A stretch of 64,000 nt of DNA from Panicum virgatum (taxonomy: Eukaryota; Streptophyta; Magnoliopsida; Poales; Poaceae): positions 38,374,464 through 38,438,463 of the forward strand of contig NC_053139.1 in NCBI RefSeq assembly GCF_016808335.1, read 5' to 3'. Of the stretch, positions 11,420-22,100 are shown one piece after another. Numbering within the stretch: position 1 is the first letter of the stretch; each line of letters opens with the position of its first letter. The translations under genes and the position numbers were made by a program. Under the pieces are notes generated by a model that was given only the letters and a program-made list of their open reading frames with translations, searched no databases and was not told the origin of the DNA.

Positions 11420-12097
11420 TACATTGCTTATGCCATAAGTTAACGTGTATGTACGACGTCAAGCCATGGGGTGATCATTTCACTTTGTGCGCAATGTGAT
11501 GAGGTGCCTACGAAACAAATTTTGGGTGGTTGAGAGTTTGCTTCTCTCTATGTGTGTAGGTGGGTCTCTCTCTCTCTACAAATATCTAGCGTACAACTGT
11601 TTTAAAGTTTGTTTAAGCTGACCTCTTATGATCAGGTCTTGTCTTCACCGAGCCACCTGTTGGCACTCCGTCCACGCGGCGTGTTAAGTGGAGAGTGTCA
11701 AAAACTACAGCACGGGGGCAAGACCCAACGCGACGATTGTCATTTGCAGTCTCAATCTACTCTTGGAGAAGAAAGTTTCTGTCTTTTTTCTCCAAAGAAA
11801 AGAAGGAAAATTGCTGCCACTTCCGCGAAAGAAGGGGGAGGAAAATTGTGGTCACTTTCGCAAAAAAGGAGGAAAATTGCTGTCACTCGCTGCTGGTGGG
11901 CTTATTTATCGGCTGATGAAGACAGGCCTAGATCGACTTTTTTTTTATTGAAGGGAGGCCTACATCAGCCTACTTTACTTGGGACCCACCACCACCCAAA
12001 TAAAAGAGAAAAAGATAAAGGGGGCCGGGATTTCAGCCCAGTTACTTGTGGTTCCATCACGCCGGCCTGCGCGTGCGTGGCCCGACCGCTCATGTTA
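11420..12097. other. Intergenic sequence, no supported gene
   Basis: Open frames at 11609-12103 and 11688-11951 overlap in different frames. They are compositional (a purine-rich repeated motif GGAAAATTG(C/T), about 11808-11880) and I do not call them genes. Three imperfect repeats of roughly 30 bp of that motif are visible. Confidence 0.4.
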
Positions 12098-12394
12098 GGC
12101 TAATCCCAGTGAAGATTTTTATGTTGATGTTTTCAAGATAGTCATAAGAAAATTATGAAACAATAGTTGAAATCAACTCTCCCAATGCATAGTTTCATAT
12201 TGTGGTTTTATGGGATCTATGTTATATTTAATTTTAAAACTCATAAAATGTTAGTATTCGTGTAGAAAGAGTTTTATTTAGATGAAACTGGTTTTTTCTC
12301 TTTTTTTAATTCTATGCCATGTCATCATGCAATCCTACATAACATGCTAATTAATGTACATAAAATTTCTATGAAAATCCTATTAGAAGTAGCC
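12098..12394. mobile_element. Tourist-like (PIF/Harbinger) MITE, about 297 bp
   Basis: The ends GGCTAATCCCAGTG... and ...AGAAGTAGCC are short imperfect inverted repeats. They are flanked by TTA on both sides (12095-12097 and 12395-12397), the preferred PIF/Harbinger target. No coding capacity. Confidence 0.6.
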
Positions 12395-12909
12395 TTAGAA
12401 ACTCGATCATGCGCGGTGATCCACACGCGTGGTTGCCCCACCGTCCCACCCGGCGGCCGCCACCCTCGATCTGGGTGGCCAACCCTTCCCCATCCGATGA
12501 CGAATGCCGTGTTCTTCTTCCATGTCAAGCATCAAGTTCGGCACCATCGATCAGGAGCACATGGTAGCAGACATGTTCCTCAATCCTCACCGTCAAACAG
12601 GTGCGGTGGGTAAGGTGACCGGAAATGCTCCGCCGAGGCGCTTTCGCCGGCGCGCCGCCGTCCCGCGTGCCCTGTCGTGGCGAGGCCGAAGCGCGCACTG
12701 CTAGGAGCAGATAAAATTGTATTTTTAGAGCGGGTAAAATTGTATTTTTAAAAGTGAACGTGATATCAACTTTTAGTTCCGCAGCTATAAAAGCTATTCG
12801 TAGAGACATGTAACATTTTAATCTGTTTTTAAAAATAATAAAACATTTCTAAAAATTATTTTTGCAGTAGTGGCGAAGGCGACGCACTAGGTGGGCTCCG
12901 ACCGAATTC

Positions 12910-13045
12910 CACTCTATTCGTTGTGCTGGTGGCTGGTGCTGATTTATTGTATGAAAAAAATACTGCTGGCTGGCTGGTGGCTGCTGGTTGGTGCTGATTT
13001 AGTGTAAGAGAAAAATACTGTTAGGTAGATGTACCGAACAGAGTG
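12910..13045. mobile_element. CACTA-derived MITE, 136 bp
   Basis: The termini are CACTCTATTCG... and ...CGAACAGAGTG, flanked by TTC on both sides (12907-12909, 13046-13048). The interior is repeated GCTGGTGGCTGG and ATACTG motifs. It is the same family as the element at 44418-44570. CACT ends plus a 3-bp target duplication point to CACTA. Confidence 0.75.
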
Positions 13046-13059
13046 TTCCTGCGGCACAT

Positions 13060-13262
13060 GCATCAATGGCATCATGCACTGACCGTGTCATCCTCGCGCT
13101 GGCTGCAGCTTCCCTGTCTCCTTCGCGTGCACCCATCTGTATCCCCGCACACGTGGAATCCATCGGTTCGCTCCCCTCCAGGAGATCGGCCATCTGTTTT
13201 TTTATGGTGTTATCCCACGCCGCGAACCCGCGAGATAACGGAGCCGCCACTAAACTAACTAC
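13060..13262 (+). repeat. Left copy of an outer inverted repeat
   Basis: This segment is similar in inverted orientation to about 17272-17450. A shared block includes GTATCCCCGCACACGTGGAA, and the arms end in CACGCCG...CGCGAGATAACGG. Similarity looks like roughly 80% by eye. It lies outside the copia element described next, so it is a separate and older repeat. Confidence 0.65.
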
Positions 13263-13448
13263 GCCAAGTAGCAGAAATTAACGGAGGGAAGAAAGCTCCA
13301 AAACCTAACAATAAGGTCCATGAATGCTAGGCCGTTATCTTCGTGTTCGCATGAGTTACTGTCCCAAACTCATCGAGCCTTGCGAGATAGAATATCATGA
13401 TGCCCAAATCGACACCTCGAGTCCCAGCTCGATGTCCCACCGTGGTGA

Positions 13449-13939
13449 TGTTTGATAACTAGCTAATTTTCGGTATATTTTAATTCCAAATATTACTAGC
13501 AATTTTATGACATAAATAAATGATAATGTGTGAATAAGATATGTGCATGTGTTCATATTATTCTTACTAATAAGCATGAACAAAAAGTTAAATCAAAATA
13601 TGTTTAGAGTGTACTCCAAGGCGGGACCCGTGCCGGAGGCACCGGTTGCGCCGTTACCAGCTGTAATAGACATGCTATTCGACTGGCCTTGCCCGAAGTA
13701 GCCGAACGATGTCAATGCAGGAAGAGGTTCGCAGTGCAGTCCCACGAACGGTCACCAGGAAGCAGACGAAGTAGTCGTTCGTTCACGCCGGGAAGTAGAC
13801 GAAGTAGTCGTTCGTTCACGCCGGAAAGTAGACGAAGTAGTCGTTCGTTAACGCCGAGAAATGGACTATGCCTTGAATTGCCAGTCTTGTGCAAACAAGT
13901 TTGACCAGAGCCCTACACTGGTACTAGGCTGCAAAAGCA
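13449..13939 (-). repeat. 3' LTR of the inverted-LTR copia element
   Basis: About 491 bp, TG...CA bounded. It contains three tandem 33-bp units built on GACGAAGTAGTCGTTCGTT (about 13765-13860), also present in the opposite LTR copy. It is preceded on the minus strand by a polypurine-like CCGCGGGGA. Confidence 0.75.
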
Positions 13940-14587
13940 TCCCCGCGGTTTGGAGCTTATAAGTCATATTTCAGGCCCTTCATGAGTTTCTAGAGAATAC
14001 CCAGTTCTCATAGACCATGACCAGTAGTCAGACTCATATAGGTGTGTTCCTTTCAGATGTTCTGTAGGACAACATCTTTGTTTCAAGAAAACAACCCATT
14101 TGTTTTAAAGAAACCACCTGGAACACATTAAGGTATAGACCAACCTGCCATACAGATTAGAAGAGAAATGCACCTTATACACGGAATGAGTCTTTTTTCA
14201 CAAAAGTTCTCTTCTCTCAGTCAGACTTTAGTTTGTTTCACCATCCTAATTCACGGGATCTCCGATCACATAGGACAGGTTTCCACTATAGAATGACTCA
14301 CGTGGGTCTCAAGCCCAATTCCATAAATGCATTGTCTATCACATTTCGTAAAAAGCCCTTTGTAAACTGATCTGCCAGATTTTTAGCCGTCTGAACATAG
14401 TCCAGGGCTATAACTCCGGAGTTTCTCAATTTTCTGACAGATTTCAACCGCCTTTTCACATGTCTAGATGACTTCATGTTATCCTTTGAACTGTTCACCT
14501 TGACAATCACCGTTTGATTGTCATAGTTCATTAGAATTGCCGGTATCGGTTTTTCAACTATCGGCAAGTTCATAAGGAGCTCACGAA

Positions 14588-15125
14588 TAGGGCTGGAAAA
14601 ATAGCTCGTGGCTCGTAGCTCGGCTCGGGCTCGGAACGGCTCGGCTCGGCTCGGAGCAGCTCGCGAGCCTCAAACGAGCCGAGCCGAGCCAGATTTTTTG
14701 GCTCGCAAAAATAGCGAGCCGAGCCGAGCCGGCTCGTTCAGGCTCGCGAGCCGGCTCGCGAGCTCGACCCAATACAGTTTAAGAATAATTTCACGATGAT
14801 TGATGAATTAATTCTTCATCATTAGTGATATAAATTAATATTTATACACATAACATAGCAATTTGTATGTACATAAAAAATATATGCCACATAATTATTG
14901 TTATCATTCAAAAAAAAGTAAATTAATTTATTTTGAGTTTAGTTCACATTGTTTAGTGTGGCTCGCGAGCCGGCTCGAGCCGGCTCGCGAGCCTCCACCG
15001 AGCCGAGCCGAGCCTGATTTTCTGGCTCGCAAAAATAGCGAGCCGAGCCGAGCTCGGCTCGTTCACTTGCCGAGCCGAACCGAGCCGAGCCGAGCTCAGC
15101 TCGGCTCGGCTCGTTTCCAGCCCTA
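14588..15125. mobile_element. Non-autonomous hAT transposon, 538 bp, GGCTCG-rich
   Basis: The termini TAGGGCTGGAAA / TTTCCAGCCCTA are perfect inverted repeats flanked by the 8-bp direct duplication CTCACGAA (14580-14587 and 15126-15133), diagnostic of hAT. Both sub-terminal regions are packed with GGCTCG/CGAGCC hexamers in both orientations, probably transposase-binding sites. The centre is AT-rich. It is inserted in the copia RNase H remnant. ORFs in it reflect the hexamer repeats and are not genes. Confidence 0.93.
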
Positions 15126-16240
15126 CTCACGAAGCCACTCAGCCTCAACAGTGGCGGTATCTAATGCTGTGAGTTCTGCTTCCATAGTTGACCTCGTTAA
15201 GATGATTTGCTTGCAAGACTTCCAGGAAACAGCTCCATCACCAAGTGTAACACACATATCCACTTGTGGTCTTTATCTCATCAGCATCAGAAATACAGTT
15301 TGAATCACTATACCCTTCTAGTACCCTTGGGTACCCGGTGTAGTGAATTCCATAGTTCATTGTCTCCTTTAGATAGCGCATTACTCTTTCAAGAGCCTTC
15401 TAATGATCATCTCCCAGGTTTGAAACAAACCGGCTCAGTTTGCTTACAGCAAACGAGATGTCAGGCCTTGTAGCACTAGCTAAATACATCAATGAACCAA
15501 TGATATGAGAATATCTCAGCTGATCTCGCATTATCCTTTTGTTCTTCCTAAGAATTAAACTAGCATCATATGGTGTTGAGACATGTTTATAGTCGTTATA
15601 ACCAAAGCGACTTAACACCTTCTCCACATAGTGAGACTGTATAAGAATCACCCCACTATTGCTCTCTTTTACCAGCTTTATATTAATGATAGCATCAGCT
15701 TCTTCCAGATCCTTCATCTCAAAACTTTGAGATAAAAACTCTTTGACTTCCTTAATCACATTAAGGCTAGTGCCAAAGATCAGTATGTCATCCACATACA
15801 AGCACAAAATCACTCCTTCAGCCCCACCATAGCGATAGTACACACATTTTTCAGATTCGTTCAAAACAAAGCCAGCAGACGTCAAAGTTCTGTCGAACTT
15901 TTCATGCCACTGCTTAGGCGCTTGCTTGAGACCATATAAAGATTTCAACAACTTACAAACCATTTCTTCTTAACCCTTTGATACAAACTCATCCGGCTGA
16001 TTCATATAGATCTCCTGTTCTAATTCTCCATTGAGGAAAACCGTCTTAACGTCCATCTGATGAACGAGAAGACCATAAGAGGCTGCCAGGGAAAATAGCA
16101 CTCGAATTGTGGTCAATCGGGCAACTGGTGAATAAGTGTCAAAGAAATCTTCTCCTTCTTTTTTGGTATAACCCTTGGCCACAAGTCTAGCCTTGTACTT
16201 TTTAATAGTACCATCTGGCCTAAGCTTTTTCTTGAACACC

Positions 16241-16338
16241 CACTTGCATCCAACCGGTTTACATCCATAAGAACGTTCAACGACCTCCTCACTTGCATCC
16301 AACCGGTTTACATCCATAAGAACGTTCAACGACCTCCT
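16241..16338. repeat. 49-bp tandem duplication in the copia remnant
   Basis: Units 16241-16289 and 16290-16338, both starting CACTTGCATCCAACCGG, are identical. Because 49 is not a multiple of three, the duplication breaks the RT frame. Confidence 0.92.
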
Positions 16339-16826
16339 AGGTTCCATTAGACATAATAGAATCCATGTCACTCCTCACTGCTTCCTTCCAATAGTCAGCA
16401 TCAGGAGATAAATATGCCTCTTCGAACGACTACTTCGTCTACTTCCCGGCGTGAACGAACGACTACTTCGTCTACTTTCCGGCATAAACGAACGACTACT
16501 TCGTCTGCTTCCTGGTGACCGTTCGTGGGACTGCACTGCGAACCTCTTCCTGCATCGACATCGTTCGGCTACTTTAGGCAAGGCCAGTCGAATAGCATGT
16601 CTATTCCAGCTGGTAACGGCGCAACCGGTGCCTCCGGCACTGGTCCCGCTTTGGGGTACACTCTAAACCTATTCTGGTTTAACCTTTTGTTCATGCTTAT
16701 TAGTAAGAATAACATGAACACATGCACATATCTTATTCACACATTATCGCTTATTTATGCCATGAAATTGCTAGTAATATTTGAAATTAAAATATATCGA
16801 AAATTGACTAGTTATGTAACAGGTGA

Positions 16827-17768
16827 TCTCAGTTCGACGCAAGTGACAAGCAAATGCTGAAATTGATCTCCCCGCCCCCAAAATAATTGAGATCTCATGC
16901 AGATGCAGCAACAATCGAACTTCTCGCCGTCCAAAACAAGAACCCACATAACCAGGATCGTGGCCTCTCAAATTGAAATCCCGCCGCCGGAATCAAAGGT
17001 CCTAGCCACCCTCCAAAATCAGCTTCACCACCGAGCTTGGGCATGCTGCTGCCGAAATCGAATCTCTTGCCGAATGTGAAGCTCACCGCAAACTGAATCT
17101 GGCTTCGTGCCTCCAGCTCCAAGGTCCAAGCCTTAGCTTATTGCCGCAAAATCGAGCTACTCCATAGGGCACACAAGCAGATAATGGAGATTCGGCGAGA
17201 TTAGAACGGAGACGGGGAATAATCCCAACTTCAAGCACAGAAAGGAAAATATTAGAACTGGGACAGCCGGACGGGATGACGGCCGCGGTTTCCGTTATCT
17301 CGCGGCGTGGGACTAGAGATCGTAAAAAAAAACGAATCGCTAAGCTCCTGGAGGAAGCGGATGGGTTCCACGTGTGCGGGGATACGGATGGGTACACGCG
17401 AAGGAGACAGGAAGCTGCAGCCCCTCGCGCTAAGGCTGTCCACAACGACAAGAGCAAATTTGCTCCTCCTCCTTCTCGATTCCCACATCCCTCACATATT
17501 TACTGTCTACAATGCGTCATCCCTCACATATTTAGATTTTCTCCTTCTTCCTTTGCTCTCTCCACTGTGGCGGCGAATCCGTGCTGGATCGGAGTCCGTG
17601 GAGATCGTGGTACGCGTTCGTGTCGGACTCGATCTATCGCCACGGCCGGCCGGCCGGCTGCGTACCTTCGATCCAGTCCATAGTACATTAGTAGGAGGAA
17701 GCCTGCAGGAGGGAGCTGCATCCAGATCAGATTTGCCGATCAAGATCCCCGCCGATCAGATTGCAACC
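16827..17768. other. Upstream region of the 17769 gene, with the right outer inverted repeat
   Basis: The segment 17272-17450 is the inverted partner of 13060-13262. The remainder up to 17768 would be promoter and 5' UTR of the gene starting at 17769. Long frames crossing this region upstream of 17769 have no supported start. Confidence 0.45.
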
Positions 17769-18290
17769 ATGGCCAGCAGGCACCTTGCAGCTCCCGTGCC
17801 TGCACCTGATGCTGCGCCGGGCGCGCCCAAGCTCGGCACCAAGCGGAAGGAGCCGGAGCCGGAGCCAGACCGCCAAGACGAAGCGTACCTGCTGGCGGAG
17901 AGCCTCTCGTCCGCCGCCGCCGCCGCCAACCGGCCGCAGAGCATCCCGCCGCCGGTGGTGATGGACGTGGACGAGGAGGACAGGGAGCTTGCGGAGTGGA
18001 TCAGGATGGCCGCCACGGCGGAAGAGGACGAGGGCGACGACGAGGACAGCAGGGAGCTCGCGGAGTGGTGGATGGCCGCCGCGGCGGACGAGCAACTGGC
18101 GCTGATCCATGAGTGGCAGGCGAAGCTCGGGAGGATCACCCCGGCGCCGGACGATCTGGAGCCCTACGACGACCTCGATCCGGAACGGTTCGATTACTTG
18201 GACTCCTCCGTGCTCCGGCCGGAAGGTTGCGAGGAAAACGAAAGCAAGCGGCGCCTCGGAAGGGATGGACTTGTCCGCTACTTGGACTAG
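17769..18290 (+). CDS. Small acidic protein of unknown function
   Basis: An intronless frame encodes 173 residues starting MASRHLAAPVPAP. The start at 17769 is chosen for its good plant context (AACCATGGCC), although the frame stays open upstream to 17307. I do not recognise a family. Visible features are a basic KRKEPEPEPDR stretch that could be a nuclear signal, an Ala-rich segment, and an internal near-repeat (DRELAEWIRMAA and SRELAEWWMAAA) separated by acidic residues. The C-terminal part is hydrophilic and Asp/Glu-rich, ending GLVRYLD. There is no signal peptide or membrane helix. GC-rich codon use matches neighbouring grass genes. Whether it is expressed cannot be told from the sequence, and it could be a lineage-specific orphan. 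Confidence 0.55.
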   Translation: MASRHLAAPVPAPDAAPGAPKLGTKRKEPEPEPDRQDEAYLLAESLSSAAAAANRPQSIPPPVVMDVDEEDRELAEWIRMAATAEEDEGDDEDSRELAEWWMAAAADEQLALIHEWQAKLGRITPAPDDLEPYDDLDPERFDYLDSSVLRPEGCEENESKRRLGRDGLVRYLD

Positions 18291-19162
18291 CTAGCTGCAT
18301 GTTCCTCTTGGAAATTTCTCCCACCGACATCCCATAAAAAATGTAATTATATAATTTTTTTTCACTTAGACTAATAGTGTCATCTATATCGATCTTGGTA
18401 TACTAATTAATTAGATGAGTTTTACCTTTTATTGATTAAGTTTGATTTAGAACAATACTAAAGGATAATATAATAATTAATAACAAAGAAACTGCAGTAT
18501 TGTTTGTTCAACCGCAAATACCATGATTTTCAGGATGGCAACCTAGGTATCTGATGTGCAGAGTTTCGATTTTTTTTTAGGAGAACAGCAGGGCCCTACT
18601 GATTATCAGCAGACACAGAATCAGAGTTTCTGAGTTTCATCTTAACCTTTCCAGGGAGTAAAATTAAAGATACCATAAAATCGTCCCCTTGTCACCTTTC
18701 CGTAGCGATTCAGCTCAATACTATTACATATTTAACCACTCGTTCATTACTACTACTGTGCTTCGCTAGGCATTTCACCTTTGTCAGCACGAGACTGGCT
18801 GCTTAGCCAGGTCCAGATGGAGCCCTGGATCTTGTTACCAATTTCGTGTGGGCCCGTTGACGGTTCCACAGGAAATGCTTCCAGATCCAGGGCAAGGCTG
18901 CCCAGGAAACGCCAGCTGCTGAAGCGCATGCATGCCCATGCAAAAACCAACTAAAATCAGTAGCTGCAGTGCATGTACAAAAAGTTTGTGTACCCTTGAA
19001 AGATTTACAGCCTATACAATATGACTGATAGATATATTTCAGTAGCTGCAGCAATTTACACCTTGAACACACATGAATGATGTGGGTCATCGCATTTGCA
19101 CCAGCGCACAAAAAAGGTAGGCTTGGTGACAAATCTTCACAAGGGTTCGATCTGAACTCGGA
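18291..19162. other. Intergenic region between converging genes
   Basis: Holds the 3' flank of the 17769 gene and, on the other strand, the probable 3' UTR of the MSL gene that stops at 19163. No other gene is visible. Confidence 0.45.
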
Positions 19163-22100
19163 TCACCTATCAACGTTCCTCTGGTCAGTCTTCTCCTGAC
19201 CTGAAATTTTCGGTCTTTGAGCTATCTTTTCCTTCGGTGATGAAGAAGCCTCTACGGTGTCCGTCTCAGTCTCTGTGTGTGATGGATAAGGGTTTCCTTC
19301 TTCAATAGGCAGCGTCCTCTTGGAGCCCTCAAGAGCAACGCCCAGAACAATGTTGTCTTCAAAAGCAGGGCTAGATTCTTTCTTTGGATTCGGCACCGAC
19401 ACGGAACCATCTTCTTGACGTTCAGTGGCCTCAGGTTCCTGTGCCTTCCCTTTACCAGTCTTAGAAGTTGAAGTAACAGCATCTGAAGACGGTTTTACTG
19501 GTGTCACGTTATCACTCTTGCTGTTCTTCATCCTAGCATCTTCAGTTACCATTTTTTTCTGTTCCGGCTTTTCAGAGTTGCTTACATTACCATTTTCAGG
19601 TGAAGCGGATTTGGTCTGTACCGAACCATTTGTCCTCCCTTTCTGGTCCTCACGTGACGATACCTGTCGAGGTTTGGCTTTGTCATCACTGATCCTTGCA
19701 GATGTATCGATCAGAAGTGGACGGCCACGGGTGCGACTATACATGTCCTCTCCAAAAGGAATGTTATCAAAGTCTGCATTGCCATATGATTTCTGAACCG
19801 TTCGAATTTGGGTAGCAAGCCTTGCTTTGTGATGGCCAACTATTCTAAGAAGATCCAACATAACAGCTTCCTGTGTTATTCAGAACATAGAAAAATTGTA
19901 TTAATTATGCTTTATTATGCCGTGACACCTCCTAGTTCATACTAACCTAATCCAGCTGAAATAATTGATTAAAATGTGTGGCATGCCGAAATGGCATCCT
20001 AAGCTTCTCCAGTGAAATCTTGTCAAGATAGAAAAAGGGCAGAACTCTTGAATAACTTTATCATGTAAGAAAGTGTCAAATATACTGAAGCACAACACAT
20101 ACGATTCCAAAGCAAAGAGAACAGTTCAGAAACCCTCTGAAGTTACATCAATAACAGAATTCAAGCAAAAACCTAAAACATTGGGTTCAAAGATTAAAAC
20201 ATTAGGGCATGCTAATGTAGCCATACAGTTTTATGCATTTATAATTTTATTTTGGGTGCAAGAATTATTTTAGCCATACATGCCTGATTAATTATTTGAA
20301 GAATACATGCTAGATAATAATAGTCTGACAGAACATATTTGTTCAGCAGATACCATAAGCCTATGTTCATAGAACATATAACTAGTTCTTGAAAGATGAA
20401 TATGTAGAAATGGATAGACATTATACCTGGACATTGAGATACTCCTCGACATGTGATGTCTTCACAAAACAGGATATGTAAATCTACAAGAAACACATCA
20501 TAAATAAAATGAATTGGTGGCCAATAATAAACCCAAAGCAATAGAATGGAGAAAAGTGTAATATTCTAAGAATGTATACAAATAGATAAATGTGCATCAA
20601 ACTAGAATGCTGACACCAGTTGCATGCAAATAAGTGGACCATTTTATGGGAAACAAAAGAAAAAAAAACCCTACGATTTCGTGATTTTAGTGCCAGCATT
20701 CCATAAAGCAGGCCAACTTAAACATCAATGCAGACTGGACTTCATGCTTAGATTTGGCAATGCAAAATATTCTCTGGAAAAGATAGGGACCTATTTGGAC
20801 TAGGAGGATATAATAAAGTAGGCCAAATTAAACATCAGAACGTAAGGATTTCATGGTGCAATTTTGGCAATGCAAAATGTTTTCTGAAAAAGCGAAGGAC
20901 CTGTTTGGACAGGGGGCCCAAATCCTTGGAATTCAGTTTTAACATGCATTAGAAATCAGCCACATCTAAACCATGAAGAAAATAAGATAAATACACACTG
21001 CTCGAAAGTAAGAAAATCATCATGTATTCATACGGTTATGTTAACCCAGTAGGTAGCTGCTCGAAAGTAAGCACTGCTATCAACTCAAAACCAGATAAAT
21101 ATCCACTGTTCTAGAAATTCTCCTTAATACAAAGATACGCAGCTCTCCTGCGTATTCGAGAGAAAAAAATAAACTAGCAATCTCTCCACAACAATTTCTG
21201 AAAGGACAAACACAATGAGATGGCTAAGGTAAGTAAAAAGGCCAAATTTACATAAAAAAATACGGACTGATTGTTATCTTTGGGTTAGTATGATAGTATT
21301 TCAACCAAAAGACGGAATTACTCAATGTATAATTACCATAAGTGCTTGATTTTTTGGATCAATTTTCTCAAAAAATACTCTCCTGTGCAGCTTCTGTTGT
21401 TCTATGTGTGGATTTTTTGCCAACACTTTCCTCATGTCTGCAACAATAATCTGCCAACGAAAAATGAAGCATCGATAAGGTTAAACAGAGATTTAGGTTA
21501 TGTTACGTACTTCATAGTGGTGCTTACCCCAATTTTTCCAGCATCCATGTGGCTTATAGCAAGATAGGTCTTAATACGCCAATGGGTTCTCCTGGTGTTA
21601 TTCCTTACTATAGATACTGTAAACTTATGGTTAGGAATGTATATCGCTTCTCGATCATCACCTCTAATAATTGTTGGAGACCACCAACCAACATGCTGAA
21701 ATCAAATCACTTTAAGTTAGTGAAATGATGAAAAGAAGAATTAACCAGATCTTTAATGGGGATCCAACTGATATTATAGTACATTCAAATAAAGCCTTAT
21801 GTAATGCTACAAATATTATCATAACTAGATGGTGTAGTTTTAGACCATAAAATGCAAGAAACAGAACCAACGATAGTTGAAACCTAAAATAAGGCATGAT
21901 AATCCTGACCTCGACAATGCCAGAGATTTCAACACCATCTATCTTTGCATTGATCCATTCATTGACTACAAATGGTCGTGTGGCATTGATCATTACACTT
22001 GAGAGGAAGTTAGTGAAAATCTGCAATGAATTATGATAGCTATTAACACAATAGCAGAAAATAAACTGATCCTATGAGCAGCATGTTTTGTGGTACCTCA

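Larger units (their letters stand above)
14298..16420 (-). pseudogene. Copia pol remnant: reverse transcriptase and RNase H
   Basis: Minus-strand translation shows copia RT landmarks: [48 protein letters not shown] and CLYVDDILIFG (the YVDD catalytic motif). RNase H follows, with TRPDISFAVSKLS and the C-terminal AKNLADQFTKG, interrupted by the nested element at 14588-15125. It is inactive: an in-frame stop near 15968, a 49-bp tandem duplication at 16241-16338 that shifts the frame, other frameshifts, and loss of everything upstream of RT. Confidence 0.88.
13449..16821 (-). mobile_element. Defective Ty1/copia element with inverted LTRs
   Basis: The element starts TGTTTGATAACTAG, ends CTAGTTATGTAACA, and is flanked by the 5-bp direct duplication GGTGA (13444-13448, 16822-16826). 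The left end is a full 3' LTR on the minus strand (13449-13939) preceded by a purine-rich tract (AAACCGCGGGGA). The right end (about 16423-16821) is a near-identical LTR copy in the opposite orientation, lacking roughly the first 80 bp. Between them is a minus-strand pol remnant: RT (16420-15400), RNase H and 3' UTR down to 13940. Gag, protease and integrase are absent. A hAT element is nested at 14588-15125. Confidence 0.85.

Noticed and set aside
13689..13904. SR-repeat-like protein (RRSSRSFTPGS repeats)
   Set aside because: The frame is the 33-bp tandem repeat of the copia LTR and recurs inverted at 16375-16581; it is LTR sequence.
14608..15303. Arg/Ala/Ser/Glu-repeat frames on both strands
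   Set aside because: They are translations of the GGCTCG hexamer arrays of the hAT element, not proteins.
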